NCBI GenBank assembly: GCA_029262695.1
Contig: JAJCYV010000009.1
Coordinates: 1 to 43,624 of the forward strand
Direction of reading: 5' to 3'
Length of the DNA stretch: 43,624 bases
Source: Chloroflexota bacterium
Lineage (GTDB): Bacteria > Chloroflexota > Dehalococcoidia > SM23-28-2 > RBG-16-64-32
Shown: positions 28,546-38,316 of the stretch, piece after piece
Position numbering within the stretch: the stretch's first letter is position 1
How the letters are laid out: the number at the start of each line of letters is the position of its first letter
Translations under genes and position numbers: made by a program
The notes under the pieces: generated by a model
Databases searched by the model: none
Told to the model about the DNA's origin: nothing
The model's input: only the letters and a program-made list of their open reading frames with translations

Positions 28546-29261
28546 TGGCTGCGATTGAGGAGATCTTCCCGCGCATCTACGGGATCCCGCTGGGCTATGT
28601 GAACGCCTTCCTGCTGGCGGAGGAGGACGGCCTGACGCTGATCGACGCCGGACTGCGCGGCAACGAGCGCAAGATCTGGAAGGCGATCGCCGGGATCGAT
28701 CGCGAGCCGGACGACGTCCGGCACGTGCTGGTGACGCACCACCACGCTGACCACGTCGGCAGCCTGGCGGCGGTCAAGGAGAGTTGCGGCGCCGAGGCTT
28801 ACGTCCACCCGCTCGACGCCCCGATCGTCGCCGGGGAGAAGCCGCGCCCCGCCGCCAACCGGGGGAGCATCACGGGCCGCCTGTTCGGACGGCTGATCGA
28901 GCGCCTGCCCGCGTACAGGCCGTCGCCGGCGGCCGCCGAGCACGAGATCAACGACGGCGACGAGCTGCCGGTCGGCGGCGGCGTGCGCGTGATCCACACG
29001 CCGGGGCACACGGCGGGGCACGTCTCGTTCCTCGTCGAAGGGCACGGCGGCGTCATTTTCGCCGGCGATGCGGTGGGAAACATGTTCGGCCGCATCGGCA
29101 AGCCGCTGCTGATGTACACGGAGGACATGGACGAGGCGAAGCAGAGCATGCGCAAGCTGGCGGAGCTGGAGTTCGACACGGCCTGCTTCGGCCATGGCAG
29201 AGTGCTTAAGGGCGAGGCGAACGTGGCCTTCAGACGCTACGTCGAAAACATGGCAAGATAG
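28545..29261 (+). CDS. Metallo-beta-lactamase-fold hydrolase
   Basis: 238 residues. Metal site THHHADHVGS (H-x-H-x-D-H pattern), later VIHTPGHTAGHVSFLVE and GVIFAGDAVGN, and the final His in CFGHGRVLKGEA. Fold members include glyoxalase II, lactonases, RNases and sulfur dioxygenases; nothing points to antibiotic resistance. The start overlaps the amidohydrolase stop (TGATG), implying coupling. With the deacylase and the EthD-like protein it forms a small catabolic-looking operon of unknown substrate. Confidence 0.92.
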   Translation: MAAIEEIFPRIYGIPLGYVNAFLLAEEDGLTLIDAGLRGNERKIWKAIAGIDREPDDVRHVLVTHHHADHVGSLAAVKESCGAEAYVHPLDAPIVAGEKPRPAANRGSITGRLFGRLIERLPAYRPSPAAAEHEINDGDELPVGGGVRVIHTPGHTAGHVSFLVEGHGGVIFAGDAVGNMFGRIGKPLLMYTEDMDEAKQSMRKLAELEFDTACFGHGRVLKGEANVAFRRYVENMAR

Positions 29262-29280
29262 GTGTAAGGAGGTACCCCAA

Positions 29281-29588
29281 TGATTCGTGTCTCAGCGATG
29301 TACCCGCCCAGCGAAAAGTTCGACCACGACTACTACGTCAACAACCACATGAAGCTGGTCTCCGACCTGGTCGGCGATGCGCTCGTCCGCTTCGAGGTGG
29401 ACAAGGGCGTGGCCGGCGGTGCGCCTGGTTCACCCCCGCCATACGCGGCGATCGGCCACCTGTACTTCAACTCAGTCCCTGAGTTCGCGCAGGCGTTCGG
29501 ACAGCACGCGGGCGAGATCATGGGCGACGTTCCGAACTTCACGGACGCGCAAGCGCAGATCCAGATCAGCGAGATCATCGCCGGCTAG
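29281..29588 (+). CDS. EthD-family small protein
   Basis: 102 residues with the dimeric ferredoxin-like alpha/beta-barrel pattern of the EthD family: RVSAMYPPSEKFDHDYYVNNHMKLVSDLVG at the N-terminus (the D-x-x-Y-Y-x-x-x-H signature), and AIGHLYFNSVPEFAQAF. EthD proteins accompany various degradation operons; the biochemical role is mostly unknown. AAGGAGGT sits 8 bases before the ATG, 19 bases after the metallo-hydrolase stop, the last gene of this operon. Confidence 0.88.
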
Positions 29589-29765
29589 CACGGGGCCGGG
29601 GCTCGCTCAGAGGCCGCCTTGAGGAGCCTGTAGACGGCGAACTCGAAGTAGGGTCACGGCCTCAGACGGTGACGTAACAGTCAGTAGGCCGCGGTGTGGC
29701 GGCAGGCGACCTTGCGTACGCCATCACGTACAATCGCCTGAAGGCCAGCAGCGAAAGAACCCTCA

Positions 29766-30551
29766 TTGACGCAGCCAGTCCAGACAGAACAACCGCCCGA
29801 ACCCGGTGAAGAGCTACAGCAGCAGCTTCAGTATGTCCGCCTGTGGCGCGTCAGCGTTCGCCTGGAATACGCGGTGCTCGCGACCATCGCCGTCTTCGCT
29901 GTCAGCGTCGCGGTCGCCTGGGTCGCGCTCGGCCTGGGTGAGGACGACGTCACGGGCGGCTGGGGCTACCCGATCCTCTGGGTGATCTCCGGCCTGCGCG
30001 CCTCGTCGGTGATCCTGCCGATCCCCGGCGGCGGACTGACGATCGCCGCCGCCGCAATCATGGACCCGCTCTGGGGCATCCCGGTGCCGATCGCCGTCGG
30101 CGTCACCGCCGGTTCGGCGGAGTCGCTGGGCGAGTTCACCGGCTACTGGGCCGGCCTCAACGGCGGCAAGCTGATGGAGGGCCGGCGGCTGTACGAGCTG
30201 ATCCGCCGCTGGATCCGGAAGGCGCCGTTCCCGACGATGTTCGTGATGGCGTTCACGCCCTCGCCGGTGTTCGACGTCGCGGGGATTGCCGCCGGCGCCG
30301 CCCGCGTCCCGATCCGCATCTTCTATCCAGCGATCCTGCTGGGGAAGATCGGGCGCGGTATCGCGATGGCAGCCGCCGGCTTCTACGCCAGCGACTTCCT
30401 GGTCGACCTGTTCGACGTCCTGGAGCTGCAGTTCGTGGGCGATCTGTTTGACTCCTGGGGTGGGCGTGCCGTTATCGGCATCACGACCGTCATCGGGATC
30501 GCGGTCCTCGTGTTGGCGGTGCGGGAAGCGCGCAGGCGCAACCTCATCTGA
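29766..30551 (+). CDS. VTT/DedA-like (SNARE-associated) membrane protein
   Basis: 261 residues, about five or six hydrophobic segments (near 38-60, 75-95, 100-120, 150-175, 185-205, 230-250). The segment with FTGYWAGLNGGKLMEG, KAPFPTMFVMAFTPSPVFDVAGIAAGAARVPIRIF and a GRGIAMAAAGF helix matches the VTT domain shared by DedA and TMEM41/VMP1 proteins, which include lipid scramblases and undecaprenyl-phosphate flippases. The F-x-P-x-P element is kept. TTG start at 29766 with a weak ribosome-binding site. A -10-like TACAAT (29729-29734) lies upstream in the 177-base gap, which shows nothing else clear. Confidence 0.78.
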   Translation: MTQPVQTEQPPEPGEELQQQLQYVRLWRVSVRLEYAVLATIAVFAVSVAVAWVALGLGEDDVTGGWGYPILWVISGLRASSVILPIPGGGLTIAAAAIMDPLWGIPVPIAVGVTAGSAESLGEFTGYWAGLNGGKLMEGRRLYELIRRWIRKAPFPTMFVMAFTPSPVFDVAGIAAGAARVPIRIFYPAILLGKIGRGIAMAAAGFYASDFLVDLFDVLELQFVGDLFDSWGGRAVIGITTVIGIAVLVLAVREARRRNLI

Positions 30552-30563
30552 CGCCGGGCACGG

Positions 30564-30569
30564 TATATT
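30564..30569 (+). promoter_or_regulatory. -10 box for a probably leaderless thiE transcript
   Basis: TATATT ends 7 bases before the thiE ATG, no Shine-Dalgarno sequence lies between, and so the transcript would begin at or next to the start codon. No good -35 is seen. Inferred. Confidence 0.4.
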
Positions 30570-30576
30570 GGCCGCG

Positions 30577-31197
30577 ATGCCTCACACTCTGCGCGGACTG
30601 TACGTGATCATCGATCCCGCCGTGGCGGGTAAGCGCGACGTGCTGCACGTCGCGCGGGAGGCGATCGCCGGCGGCGCCGCGCTCCTGCAGTGGCGCGACA
30701 AGACACGCGAGAAGGGGACGCAGCTCGCCGACGTCCGAGCGCTGGCGGAGATCTGTCGCGTGGCGGGCGTGCCGCTGATCGTGAACGACGATGTTGATCT
30801 GGCGTTGGCCGCGGAGGCAGACGGCGTCCACGTTGGCCAGCAAGACCTGCCGGTGGGCGTCGTGCGGCGCCTCGTTCCCGGCGGCTGGATCGTCGGCGCT
30901 TCGACGAACAACGCCGGCGAGGCGCGCGCGGCAGAGGCGGACGGCGCGGACTACGTTTCCGTGGGCAACCTCTTCGGGACAACATCGAAGGACGATACGC
31001 GGCCGGCGACACTGGAGACGCTGCGCGAGGTAGAGGCGGCAGTGCGGGTGCCCGTCTGCGCGATCGGCGGCATCGACGAGACGAACATCGCCGGCGTAGT
31101 CACCGCGGGCGCCGACATGGCAGCGGTGATCTCGGCGGTGATGGCGGCGGACGACCCGCGCGCGGCGGCGCAACGTCTGGCAGCGGCGTTCGGCTAG
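30577..31197 (+). CDS. thiE: Thiamine-phosphate synthase
   Basis: Joins HMP-PP and thiazole phosphate to thiamine phosphate. 206 residues. It has the motifs of a true ThiE: LQWRDKTREKG (pyrophosphate/HMP site), VPLIVNDDVDLALAAEADGVHVGQQDL (metal-binding Asp residues), VGASTNNAGEA, ADYVSVGNLFGTTSKDD (the T-x-TK loop) and VPVCAIGGI. The second family member at 32533-33180 lacks several of these, so this copy is likely the synthase. Plus strand, separate from the minus-strand thi operon, whose thiO ends over the last four bases of this gene. Probably leaderless. No TPP riboswitch precedes it. Confidence 0.93.
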   Translation: MPHTLRGLYVIIDPAVAGKRDVLHVAREAIAGGAALLQWRDKTREKGTQLADVRALAEICRVAGVPLIVNDDVDLALAAEADGVHVGQQDLPVGVVRRLVPGGWIVGASTNNAGEARAAEADGADYVSVGNLFGTTSKDDTRPATLETLREVEAAVRVPVCAIGGIDETNIAGVVTAGADMAAVISAVMAADDPRAAAQRLAAAFG

Positions 31198-32282
31198 CGG
31201 GCGAAGCGCTGCGGGGAGAACGGCGAGAGCCGGCGGTCGGTGCGGCCGTTGAGCACGAGGTCGGCGACAAGGGCGCCGGTGACGGGCGCGAGCAGTACGC
31301 CGTTGCGGAAGTGGCCGGTCGCCAGGAAGACGTTCTTCTTGCCGGGAAAGCGGCCGATCACCGGCATGCCGTCCGGCGAGCCGGGTCGCAGGCCCGCCCA
31401 GCTGCTGCTCACGCTCGCGCGACGCAGGCGGGGCACGAGGTCCGCGGCCATCCTCTGCAGACCGGCGAGGCCGCGCTCCGTCGTCTTCTTGCGAAAGCCC
31501 ACGTCCTCGACGGTGGCACCGACCCAGAGGTAGCCGCGCGGCTTCGGGACGAGGTACCCGTCCTCGCCCCAGATGGCGTGTCGCACCGACTTTGAGCGAT
31601 AGGCGATCATCTGGCCGCGCATCGGCGGGCTGGGCAGCTTCGCACCCATGCGCATCGTCAGCGCCTCCGTCCACGGCCCGGCGGCGAGGATGACAGCGTC
31701 GATGTCGGCGATATCCCCGCTGTTGGCGGAGACACCGTCGATACGCCGCCCGTCCTTCTTCAGGCCGGTGAACATCGTCCGGCGACGGATGTCCGCCCCG
31801 GCGCGCTCGGCGGCCACGACGAAGGCGTTGGCGAGCCGCCCCGCGTTGAGGTCGGCGTCGTCCTCAGAGTACGTCGCACCGGCGATGTCGTGAGTGAGCG
31901 ACGGCTCAAGCTCCCGTAGCACACGGGGCTCGACCCACTCCAGGTCCGGGCGCTTGTCCGCCGCATCGTGCAGCGCCCGCGCCGCCTTGGGCGAGCGGGC
32001 CGTGCGGATCATGCCCGGCACCTTGTACTCGACGTCGATGCCGGAGGCCTCCTCGATCTCCTGGATCACCGACGGGAACATCTCGAGGCTGGCGCGGCGG
32101 AGGACGTTGAAGGCGCGGTTACCCGTGTCTTCGATGGGCGCGATGAGCATTCCGGCGGAGGCGCCCGTCGCCTCGCCGGCGATCTCGCCGCGTTCGAGGA
32201 GTATCGCCTCGCCGCCGGCCTTCTGCACGTGCCAGGCGATGGAGCAACCGATGACGCCGCCGCCGGCGATGACGATCCTCAT
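31194..32282 (-). CDS. thiO: Glycine oxidase ThiO
   Basis: FAD-dependent oxidation of glycine to iminoglycine (dehydroglycine), a precursor of the thiazole ring in the aerobic route. 362 residues. FAD motif IAGGGVIGCSIAWHVQKAGGEAILLER, then ATGASAGMLIAP, a DDADLNAGRLANAFVVAAERAGADI segment typical of DAO-family amine oxidases, RGQMIAYRS, and a C-terminal GLRPGSPDGMPVIGRFPG...VFLATGHFRNGVLLAP. Last gene of the thi operon, 30 bases after thiS. Its presence implies an aerobic or microaerobic lifestyle, since anaerobes use ThiH with tyrosine. Convergent four-base overlap with thiE. Confidence 0.93.
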   Translation of the reverse strand: MRIVIAGGGVIGCSIAWHVQKAGGEAILLERGEIAGEATGASAGMLIAPIEDTGNRAFNVLRRASLEMFPSVIQEIEEASGIDVEYKVPGMIRTARSPKAARALHDAADKRPDLEWVEPRVLRELEPSLTHDIAGATYSEDDADLNAGRLANAFVVAAERAGADIRRRTMFTGLKKDGRRIDGVSANSGDIADIDAVILAAGPWTEALTMRMGAKLPSPPMRGQMIAYRSKSVRHAIWGEDGYLVPKPRGYLWVGATVEDVGFRKKTTERGLAGLQRMAADLVPRLRRASVSSSWAGLRPGSPDGMPVIGRFPGKKNVFLATGHFRNGVLLAPVTGALVADLVLNGRTDRRLSPFSPQRFAR

Positions 32283-32312
32283 CGGGGCAGGGGATCCGGA
32301 ACAAGTGGCACG

Positions 32313-32531
32313 TTAGCCTCCGCCCACCGCGCGCACGACCTCGACGACGTCGCCGTCGCAGACGCGCGTCTGCGGCCACTCGCGCCGCGTCACGACTTCG
32401 CCGTTGACAGCGACGGCGACCTGGTCCGCTTTAACGCTGAGCGTATCGATCAGCTCGATGATCGTCGGCGTACCAACGAGATCGTGGGGCTTGCCGTTGA
32501 GGGTGATCCCCGGACGGGTCTGTGGGGACAC
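32313..32531 (-). CDS. thiS: Sulfur carrier protein ThiS
   Basis: Ubiquitin-like carrier whose C-terminal glycine is converted to a thiocarboxylate and donates sulfur for the thiazole. 72 residues from the GTG at 32531, one base after the tenI-like stop. Seen: ITLNGKPHDL, TIIELIDTL, VAVAVNGEVVTRREW and the required C-terminal Gly-Gly (tail RAVGGG). An ATG at 32558 inside the upstream gene would add nine residues and is less likely. The adenylating partner ThiF is not in the window. Confidence 0.93.
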   Translation of the reverse strand: MSPQTRPGITLNGKPHDLVGTPTIIELIDTLSVKADQVAVAVNGEVVTRREWPQTRVCDGDVVEVVRAVGGG

Positions 32532-32532
32532 G

Positions 32533-33180
32533 TTATCGCTCCACCACCGGTACGGCATTGAGAGCCTCGCGCAGGGCGGAGGCCTCAGCGGCGGGTGACG
32601 CCGCGCCGAGGACCGCCGAGATCACGGCGACGCCGCTGGCGCCCGCTGAGAGCACGTCCGGTACGCGCGCCGCTGTGATACCGCCGATGGCGACGACGGG
32701 AACACTGACGGCCGCCACAACGCCGGAGACGAGCCCCACGCCGGCCCCCCGGACGCCGGGATGGCTCGCTGTCTCGTATATCGGCCCAGCGATGAGGTAG
32801 TCGGCGCCCTCACGCTCGGCCTGCAGGGCGGCCTCGACCGAGTGTACGGAGCGCCCGACGAGCGACACGCCGTCCGGGCGGGCGAACGGTGCGCCCGCCG
32901 CCAGGTGCAGGCCGTCCGCCTCGCTCGCCGCGACCGCGTCGCTGTTAACGATCAGCGGCGCGCGTCCGCCGATGGCCTCTCGCAGCCGACGCGCGAGAGC
33001 GCTCAGCGCCGGGGCGTCGAGGTCCTTCTCGCGGAGCTGCACGGCGTTGACGCCGCCTTCGACCGCCGCCGCGACTGCTTCGACGAGACGATCGCCCGAC
33101 GGACCCGCAGGGCCGCCGCCCGCCAGCGTGCGGTCGGTGACCAGCATGAGACACGGCCGCGGAAGGGCGAGTGTTGCCAT
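32533..33180 (-). CDS. tenI: TenI-like protein (ThiE/TenI family), possible thiazole tautomerase
   Basis: 215 residues, TIM-barrel of the ThiE/TenI family. Close to B. subtilis TenI in [20 protein letters not shown], and placed next to thiO, thiS and thiG as tenI is in Bacillus. Where ThiE needs metal Asp residues after VNDD this protein has [16 protein letters not shown], and the ThiE T-x-TK loop reads ETASHPG, so synthase activity looks doubtful. The residue aligned with catalytic His122 of TenI appears to be Pro (AGPIYET), with a His three to five residues later in ASHPG. It may be a tautomerase using another His, or a second synthase. Overlaps thiG by one base. Confidence 0.85.
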   Translation of the reverse strand: MATLALPRPCLMLVTDRTLAGGGPAGPSGDRLVEAVAAAVEGGVNAVQLREKDLDAPALSALARRLREAIGGRAPLIVNSDAVAASEADGLHLAAGAPFARPDGVSLVGRSVHSVEAALQAEREGADYLIAGPIYETASHPGVRGAGVGLVSGVVAAVSVPVVAIGGITAARVPDVLSAGASGVAVISAVLGAASPAAEASALREALNAVPVVER

Positions 33181-33992
33181 CAGACGGGGCGTGCTACTTC
33201 GCCGGCGGGGCTCGACGGCTGGGCGATCTCTTTGCGTGGGATGCGGCCGGCGAGATACGCCGTGCGCCCCGCTTCGACGCCGAGCCTGAACGCCTGCGCC
33301 ATGCCCACGGGATCGGTCGCCTGGGCGATCGCCGTGTTGACGAGCACCGCGTGCGCGCCGACTTCGAGCGCGAGCGACGCTTCGGACGGCGCGCCGAGGC
33401 CCGCGTCGACGACGACGGGTACGCCGGCGTTTTCGATGATGATCTGAATCTCCTCCAGCGTGAAGATACCGCGACCGGAGCCGATCGGCGAGCCCAGCGG
33501 CATCACGGTCGCGCAGCCGGCTTCCTCCAGGTGCCGGGCGAGTACCGGGTCGGCGTGGATGTAAGGCAGGACGACGAAGCCGTCGGCGACGAGCTGTCCC
33601 GCGGCCTCGAGCGTCTGGATCGGGTCGGGCAGGAGGTACTTCGGGTCGGGGATGACCTCCAGCTTGAGCCAGGTGGAGCCGGTCAGCTCGCGGGCGAGGC
33701 GCGCCGTGAAGAGCGCCTCTTCGGCGGTCTTGCAGCCGGCCGTGTTGGGCAGGATTGTGTAGCGGTCCCAGTCGAGATGGTCCATCAGGTTCGTCTCGTC
33801 CGGCTTCGTGCGGCCGTCGTCGGTCAGCGGCAGGCGGCGGATGGCAACGGTGACGATCTCGGCGCCCGAGGCGTCGATGGCGTCGCGCATCTCGTCCATC
33901 GTGCGGTACTTGCCGGTGCCGACGATGAGCCGGGAGCGGAACTCCTTACCGGCGATGATCAGCGGGTCGGTCTGGGCGGTTGTCATCGGCAT
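33180..33992 (-). CDS. thiG: Thiazole synthase ThiG
   Basis: Forms the thiazole phosphate carboxylate from DXP, dehydroglycine and ThiS thiocarboxylate. 270 residues. Seen: [40 protein letters not shown], the Schiff-base lysine in [52 protein letters not shown], and [34 protein letters not shown] second ATG two codons in (33986) has an AGG six bases upstream and may be the real start. In the riboswitch-controlled thi operon; overlaps tenI (TGATG). Confidence 0.95.
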   Translation of the reverse strand: MPMTTAQTDPLIIAGKEFRSRLIVGTGKYRTMDEMRDAIDASGAEIVTVAIRRLPLTDDGRTKPDETNLMDHLDWDRYTILPNTAGCKTAEEALFTARLARELTGSTWLKLEVIPDPKYLLPDPIQTLEAAGQLVADGFVVLPYIHADPVLARHLEEAGCATVMPLGSPIGSGRGIFTLEEIQIIIENAGVPVVVDAGLGAPSEASLALEVGAHAVLVNTAIAQATDPVGMAQAFRLGVEAGRTAYLAGRIPRKEIAQPSSPAGEVARPV

Positions 33993-34000
33993 CCTCGATT

Positions 34001-34321
34001 CTAATCTCCGGCGCGGACGAGCGCCGCGCGGAACGGGTGTAAGGACGCTCGCATCACGCCCTCCGCTACGAACGGGTCGCTCTCCATGAAGCTTTGTGCC
34101 GCCTCCGGCGACTCCGCCTCGAGGATCACGACCGCAGGACCGGCGTCGTCGAGAGAGCGGCCGGCGAGCAACACCTGTCGGCGCTCTGTGGCCGCCTTCA
34201 GGTAGGCGAAGTGGCGTTCCGCCGACGCGACCTCCTGCGGCGTCATCGACTCCGGGTCCGCGCGGAAGCCGGGCCGCACGGGCGCGAAGTGGTAGATGTA
34301 CTGGTTGGTCTCGATATCCAC
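34001..34321 (-). CDS. YCII-family small protein inside the thi operon
   Basis: 106 residues, ferredoxin-like YCII fold: [47 protein letters not shown] and then [35 protein letters not shown], the family's E-x-x-F-x-x-x-DPF pattern. YCII proteins such as YciI have weak dehalogenase or hydrolase-like activities; roles are mostly unknown. GTG start five bases after the thiC stop, nine bases before thiG, so it is under the TPP riboswitch. A role in thiamine synthesis is only suggested by position. Confidence 0.85.
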   Translation of the reverse strand: MDIETNQYIYHFAPVRPGFRADPESMTPQEVASAERHFAYLKAATERRQVLLAGRSLDDAGPAVVILEAESPEAAQSFMESDPFVAEGVMRASLHPFRAALVRAGD

Positions 34322-34326
34322 TGCGT

Positions 34327-35855
<1,529 letters not shown>

Positions 35856-35869
35856 CGCTTGGCAGGCCC

Positions 35870-35899
35870 AGACTAGCACCAGGGGGGACAAGCCGTCAA
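35870..35899 (-). promoter_or_regulatory. Promoter of the thi operon
   Basis: On the minus strand TTGACG (35899-35894), 18-base spacer, TAGTCT (35875-35870). Transcription would start near 35863, a few bases before the TPP aptamer, which fits well. The -10 is only a partial match. Confidence 0.55.
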
Positions 35900-36024
35900 C
35901 GAGCGTGAGGGGAAAGTGTGGCGATTTCGTTTGGCAGTTTTGTGCCTTCTCCAACCGCCTGATCTGATCCTTTGCCAAGTGATACCCCCGCTCTTGTCGA
36001 TCGAAAGACGCAGGCGACGTCTCT

Positions 36025-36669
36025 TCACGGGGTCGGCGTCAAGATTAGCGACAGCGGGTGAACTTTCATCACGTGGCGCGCCGCGGCCAGTTGGCGTTCG
36101 AACGCCCCGGGATCTGCGCGTTGGACAAGGTCGACAACATTTCGGGCCGTCTCCGGGCTGACGAACGCGACGGTGAGCCCGAGGCCGAAGGCGCGGGTCA
36201 TCGTCTGGGGCCCGAAGAACCAGAGCCCGCCGCCGGCCGTGCACACCGTGGCCCGCCAGCTCTCAGCTTCGAGCCCGCTCAGGTCCCCAACCGCAAACCT
36301 GAGAGCATGGTCGACGTCGTAAGTAGCAAGCCGTGTCGACGTCCGGCGCAGCGACTCCAGCAGCGCACGGGCGTATTCTGTGTGGCCAACCGCGAAGACG
36401 AGGGCAGCGGTGAAGACCCAGCAGCGTGGGTAGCCCCGCCTTGCAAGGTAGCGATCAGCGTCGAGGCTCGGGTGCCAGATCTCCAGCTCCGCGCGGAACG
36501 CTCGTTCATCTGACGGCAGCATCGAGCGGTAGACCGCCTCGGAGATGCCTGCCGCGTCGAACTGTTCTCCCTCATCCGCACCGGCACCGGCACCTCCGGA
36601 GCGCGTGCGGGATCTCGCTCCCGTCTCCTCATCGCCCGTGTTGTCATCGACTATCTGATCGTTCGTCAA
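36025..36669 (-). CDS. Hypothetical protein, not recognised
   Basis: 214 residues from a TTG at 36669 with GAGG six bases upstream. The first 45 residues are acidic, Gly/Arg/Thr-rich and probably disordered; the rest is ordered-looking, with WHPSLDADRYLARRGYPRCWVFTAALVFAVG, a helical YARALLESLRRTSTRLATYDVDHALRF segment, and RATVCTAGGGLWFFGPQTM. No signal peptide or clear membrane helix. A competing open frame of 151 codons on the plus strand (36058-36513) looks less protein-like. It lies at the edge of the accessory zone upstream of the thi promoter. Function unknown; moderate confidence that it is a gene. Confidence 0.55.
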   Translation of the reverse strand: MTNDQIVDDNTGDEETGARSRTRSGGAGAGADEGEQFDAAGISEAVYRSMLPSDERAFRAELEIWHPSLDADRYLARRGYPRCWVFTAALVFAVGHTEYARALLESLRRTSTRLATYDVDHALRFAVGDLSGLEAESWRATVCTAGGGLWFFGPQTMTRAFGLGLTVAFVSPETARNVVDLVQRADPGAFERQLAAARHVMKVHPLSLILTPTP

Positions 36670-37211
36670 TCTCGCCCTCGCTTCCGTCGCTCTGACTTGC
36701 CCGACACGGTGTTACTGGTCGCGAGTGCCTCCGGCCGGTGGGCAATAAGTACCCAGGGTCTCCGTCACGCGAGAGATCGAGTGAGCGGTGTTTATGGGGA
36801 GTGAGAGCCGGTGGCGCTGGCGCAGGAGCCTGTTCGACTGGTTCACTTGTGATTTTACCAGCGCTATCTCGAATTCCCTAGCTTGCGAGCAGGGCTCAGC
36901 GCCTATTTCTGCCATTTTCGGCGAATTCTCTTTTCGTTTTAGGTAGGCGCTCAGATACGGCATCAGGATGCTGGCGCATGCCCTTGATACCGGCTGCTAG
37001 CGCGCGTTTCCTACCCCACCACACGAGCCGGCCCGGTGGGTGCGGTCAGAGACGTCCTGAGACGCGAATCTGAGTGCCGGAGGAGGTGGCGGCGACGCGG
37101 CCCAGGCGCCGGCGTGAGGCACGACCAGGCGGGGCGCGTTGGGGCGCGGCATATCCGGTGGTGGGCGGTAGAATAGGGCGTGTATGATCGCGAGCGTCCG
37201 CAGAAGACATA
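36670..37211. other. 542-base non-coding, AT-richer stretch
   Basis: No convincing gene. The part 36840-36960 is clearly richer in A+T than the rest of the window, with short T- and A-runs. An 83-codon minus-strand frame (36712-36963) crosses it but has no ribosome-binding site or recognisable family. -10-like TAGAAT (37169-37174) and TATGAT (37183-37188) may serve the next gene. The composition suggests foreign or decaying DNA. Confidence 0.5.
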
Positions 37212-37493
37212 GTGGACTACTGTAGAGATTGCGGCGACGCAAAAAAGTGGCATCCGCGGGGCCACCCTTGTCAGCGCTACGCATGTGATTGCCACCGCTT
37301 TCGCCCCAAGCAGAGCGCCTGGTTGCACAAGGTCGGAGATTTCCTCTATCGGATAGCCACGATAGTTTTATTCGTCCCAATGTTTTTGCTCACCATATTG
37401 TTTTGCGCCCTCGTTCTAACGGCGTTTTGGCTTGCTATGGCCGTGGTGGTGGAGATACTCCGATTTATCCTCAACCCCGACACGTGGAGTTAA
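37212..37493 (+). CDS. Small Cys-rich-headed membrane protein
   Basis: 93 residues from a GTG. The N-terminal 30 residues hold several Cys and His (YCRDCGDAKKWHPRGHPC, then ACDCHRF), possibly a zinc site; residues about 45-85 form two closely spaced hydrophobic helices (IATIVLFVPMFLLTILF and a following ALVLTAFWLAMAVVV). Not recognised as a named family. Codon use is more A/T-ending than in the core genes (TTA, ATA, TTT, GTT), as for acquired DNA. The ribosome-binding site is weak. It resembles in plan, not in sequence, the zinc-ribbon membrane protein at 37702-38316. Confidence 0.55.
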   Translation: MDYCRDCGDAKKWHPRGHPCQRYACDCHRFRPKQSAWLHKVGDFLYRIATIVLFVPMFLLTILFCALVLTAFWLAMAVVVEILRFILNPDTWS

Positions 37494-37497
37494 CTGA

Positions 37498-37668
37498 GTC
37501 CGAGAGGTCGCTGATCGAGTCGGGCGCGCCTCCCGCGTCGTGCCGGTGCCGATCATCGGCACGATCGCTGCCGGGCCTTTGATCCTGCCGTCCCCGGACA
37601 CCGGGACCGCCGGCATGTCAATCTTGGGAATGTTCAAGGTGCGCTCTTCCGGCTCTGGCTCAGGATGA
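37498..37668 (+). pseudogene. LexA/S24-like repressor remnant
   Basis: Translation in one frame gives VREVADRVGRAS, like the recognition-helix end of a LexA winged helix, then directly VPVPIIGTIAAGPLILPSPD, like the LexA cleavage region with its Ala-Gly bond, then about 20 unrelated residues to a stop. The linker and the Ser/Lys catalytic domain are missing and no start codon or ribosome-binding site fits. Best read as an internally deleted, truncated fragment. The similarity is by eye only. Confidence 0.3.
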
Positions 37669-37701
37669 AAATGAAATTCAGCTCTACTACAGCGTGGGTC
37701 T

Positions 37702-38316
37702 TCACTCTCCATGGAGTCTTGTGCCTTCGACACCGGCACGCCTATTGACGAGCCAAACTGCTGCGACGCCGCTAACGACGCCGACGACCCAACAGGCTAA
37801 AAGGGCGACCATCCCTAGATTGTCGAGCGCCACCCAGTCGGTGGTAGCCCCCCTGACTACGGCATATACCCAGAGGGCACCCCATATGCCCGCCAATACC
37901 AGAGAGGTCTGCATACGGTAGCCGGGGGCAACACGCGACGCAGCGAATATGTAGGCTAGCGGCCCGACCAAGACGTAAGCCATATATTTGAACAGCGGGA
38001 CGTCCCGGCTACTATAGGGGAGCCCTTCAATCGGCTCGGAAACGGAGGGGAGTGCTGGGCCGGCCACGTCAACGAGTAGAAACGCGACCTGTGCGGCGAG
38101 CATCCCCGCGGGAATAACAAGCAGCCACCTTAATACCGTCCACGCCCGGGCCGGAATGGAGGCTCGGGGCCGCCGCTCGTCCTCCTCGCCCACGTTTGTT
38201 AGGAGTGAGGCGTCCTCCTCGTGGCCGCAGAAGCGGCAACCCGACCCCTTGGTCGTGAATCTGCCACACGCCGGACACATCCAACCAAGGGGCTTCACAC
38301 CGGCCGAGTTAGCCAT
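37702..38316 (-). CDS. Zinc-ribbon membrane protein
   Basis: 204 residues. N-terminal double-Cys ribbon WMCPACGRFTTKGSGCRFCG (C-x2-C and C-x2-C), a charged linker (EEDERRPRA), then about four membrane helices (WTVLRWLLVIPAGMLAAQVAFLLV; YMAYVLVGPLAYIFAAS; TSLVLAGIWGALWVYAVV; LGMVALLACWVVGVVSGVAAVWLV). Family not recognised; zinc-ribbon plus membrane plan is common among uncharacterised bacterial proteins. Isolated in the accessory zone, transcribed away from the arsenic cassette's left end. No function claimed. Confidence 0.75.
   Translation of the reverse strand: MANSAGVKPLGWMCPACGRFTTKGSGCRFCGHEEDASLLTNVGEEDERRPRASIPARAWTVLRWLLVIPAGMLAAQVAFLLVDVAGPALPSVSEPIEGLPYSSRDVPLFKYMAYVLVGPLAYIFAASRVAPGYRMQTSLVLAGIWGALWVYAVVRGATTDWVALDNLGMVALLACWVVGVVSGVAAVWLVNRRAGVEGTRLHGE

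Noticed and set aside
28545-29261. Antibiotic-resistance beta-lactamase
   Set aside because: The fold is shared by many hydrolases; operon context is metabolic and no signal peptide is present.
36712-36963. 83-codon minus-strand frame in the AT-richer stretch
   Set aside because: No ribosome-binding site, no recognisable family, and the region looks non-coding. It cannot be excluded completely.
37416-37739. 107-codon minus-strand frame across the LexA-like fragment
   Set aside because: It overlaps the plus-strand membrane protein and has a composition without domain features.
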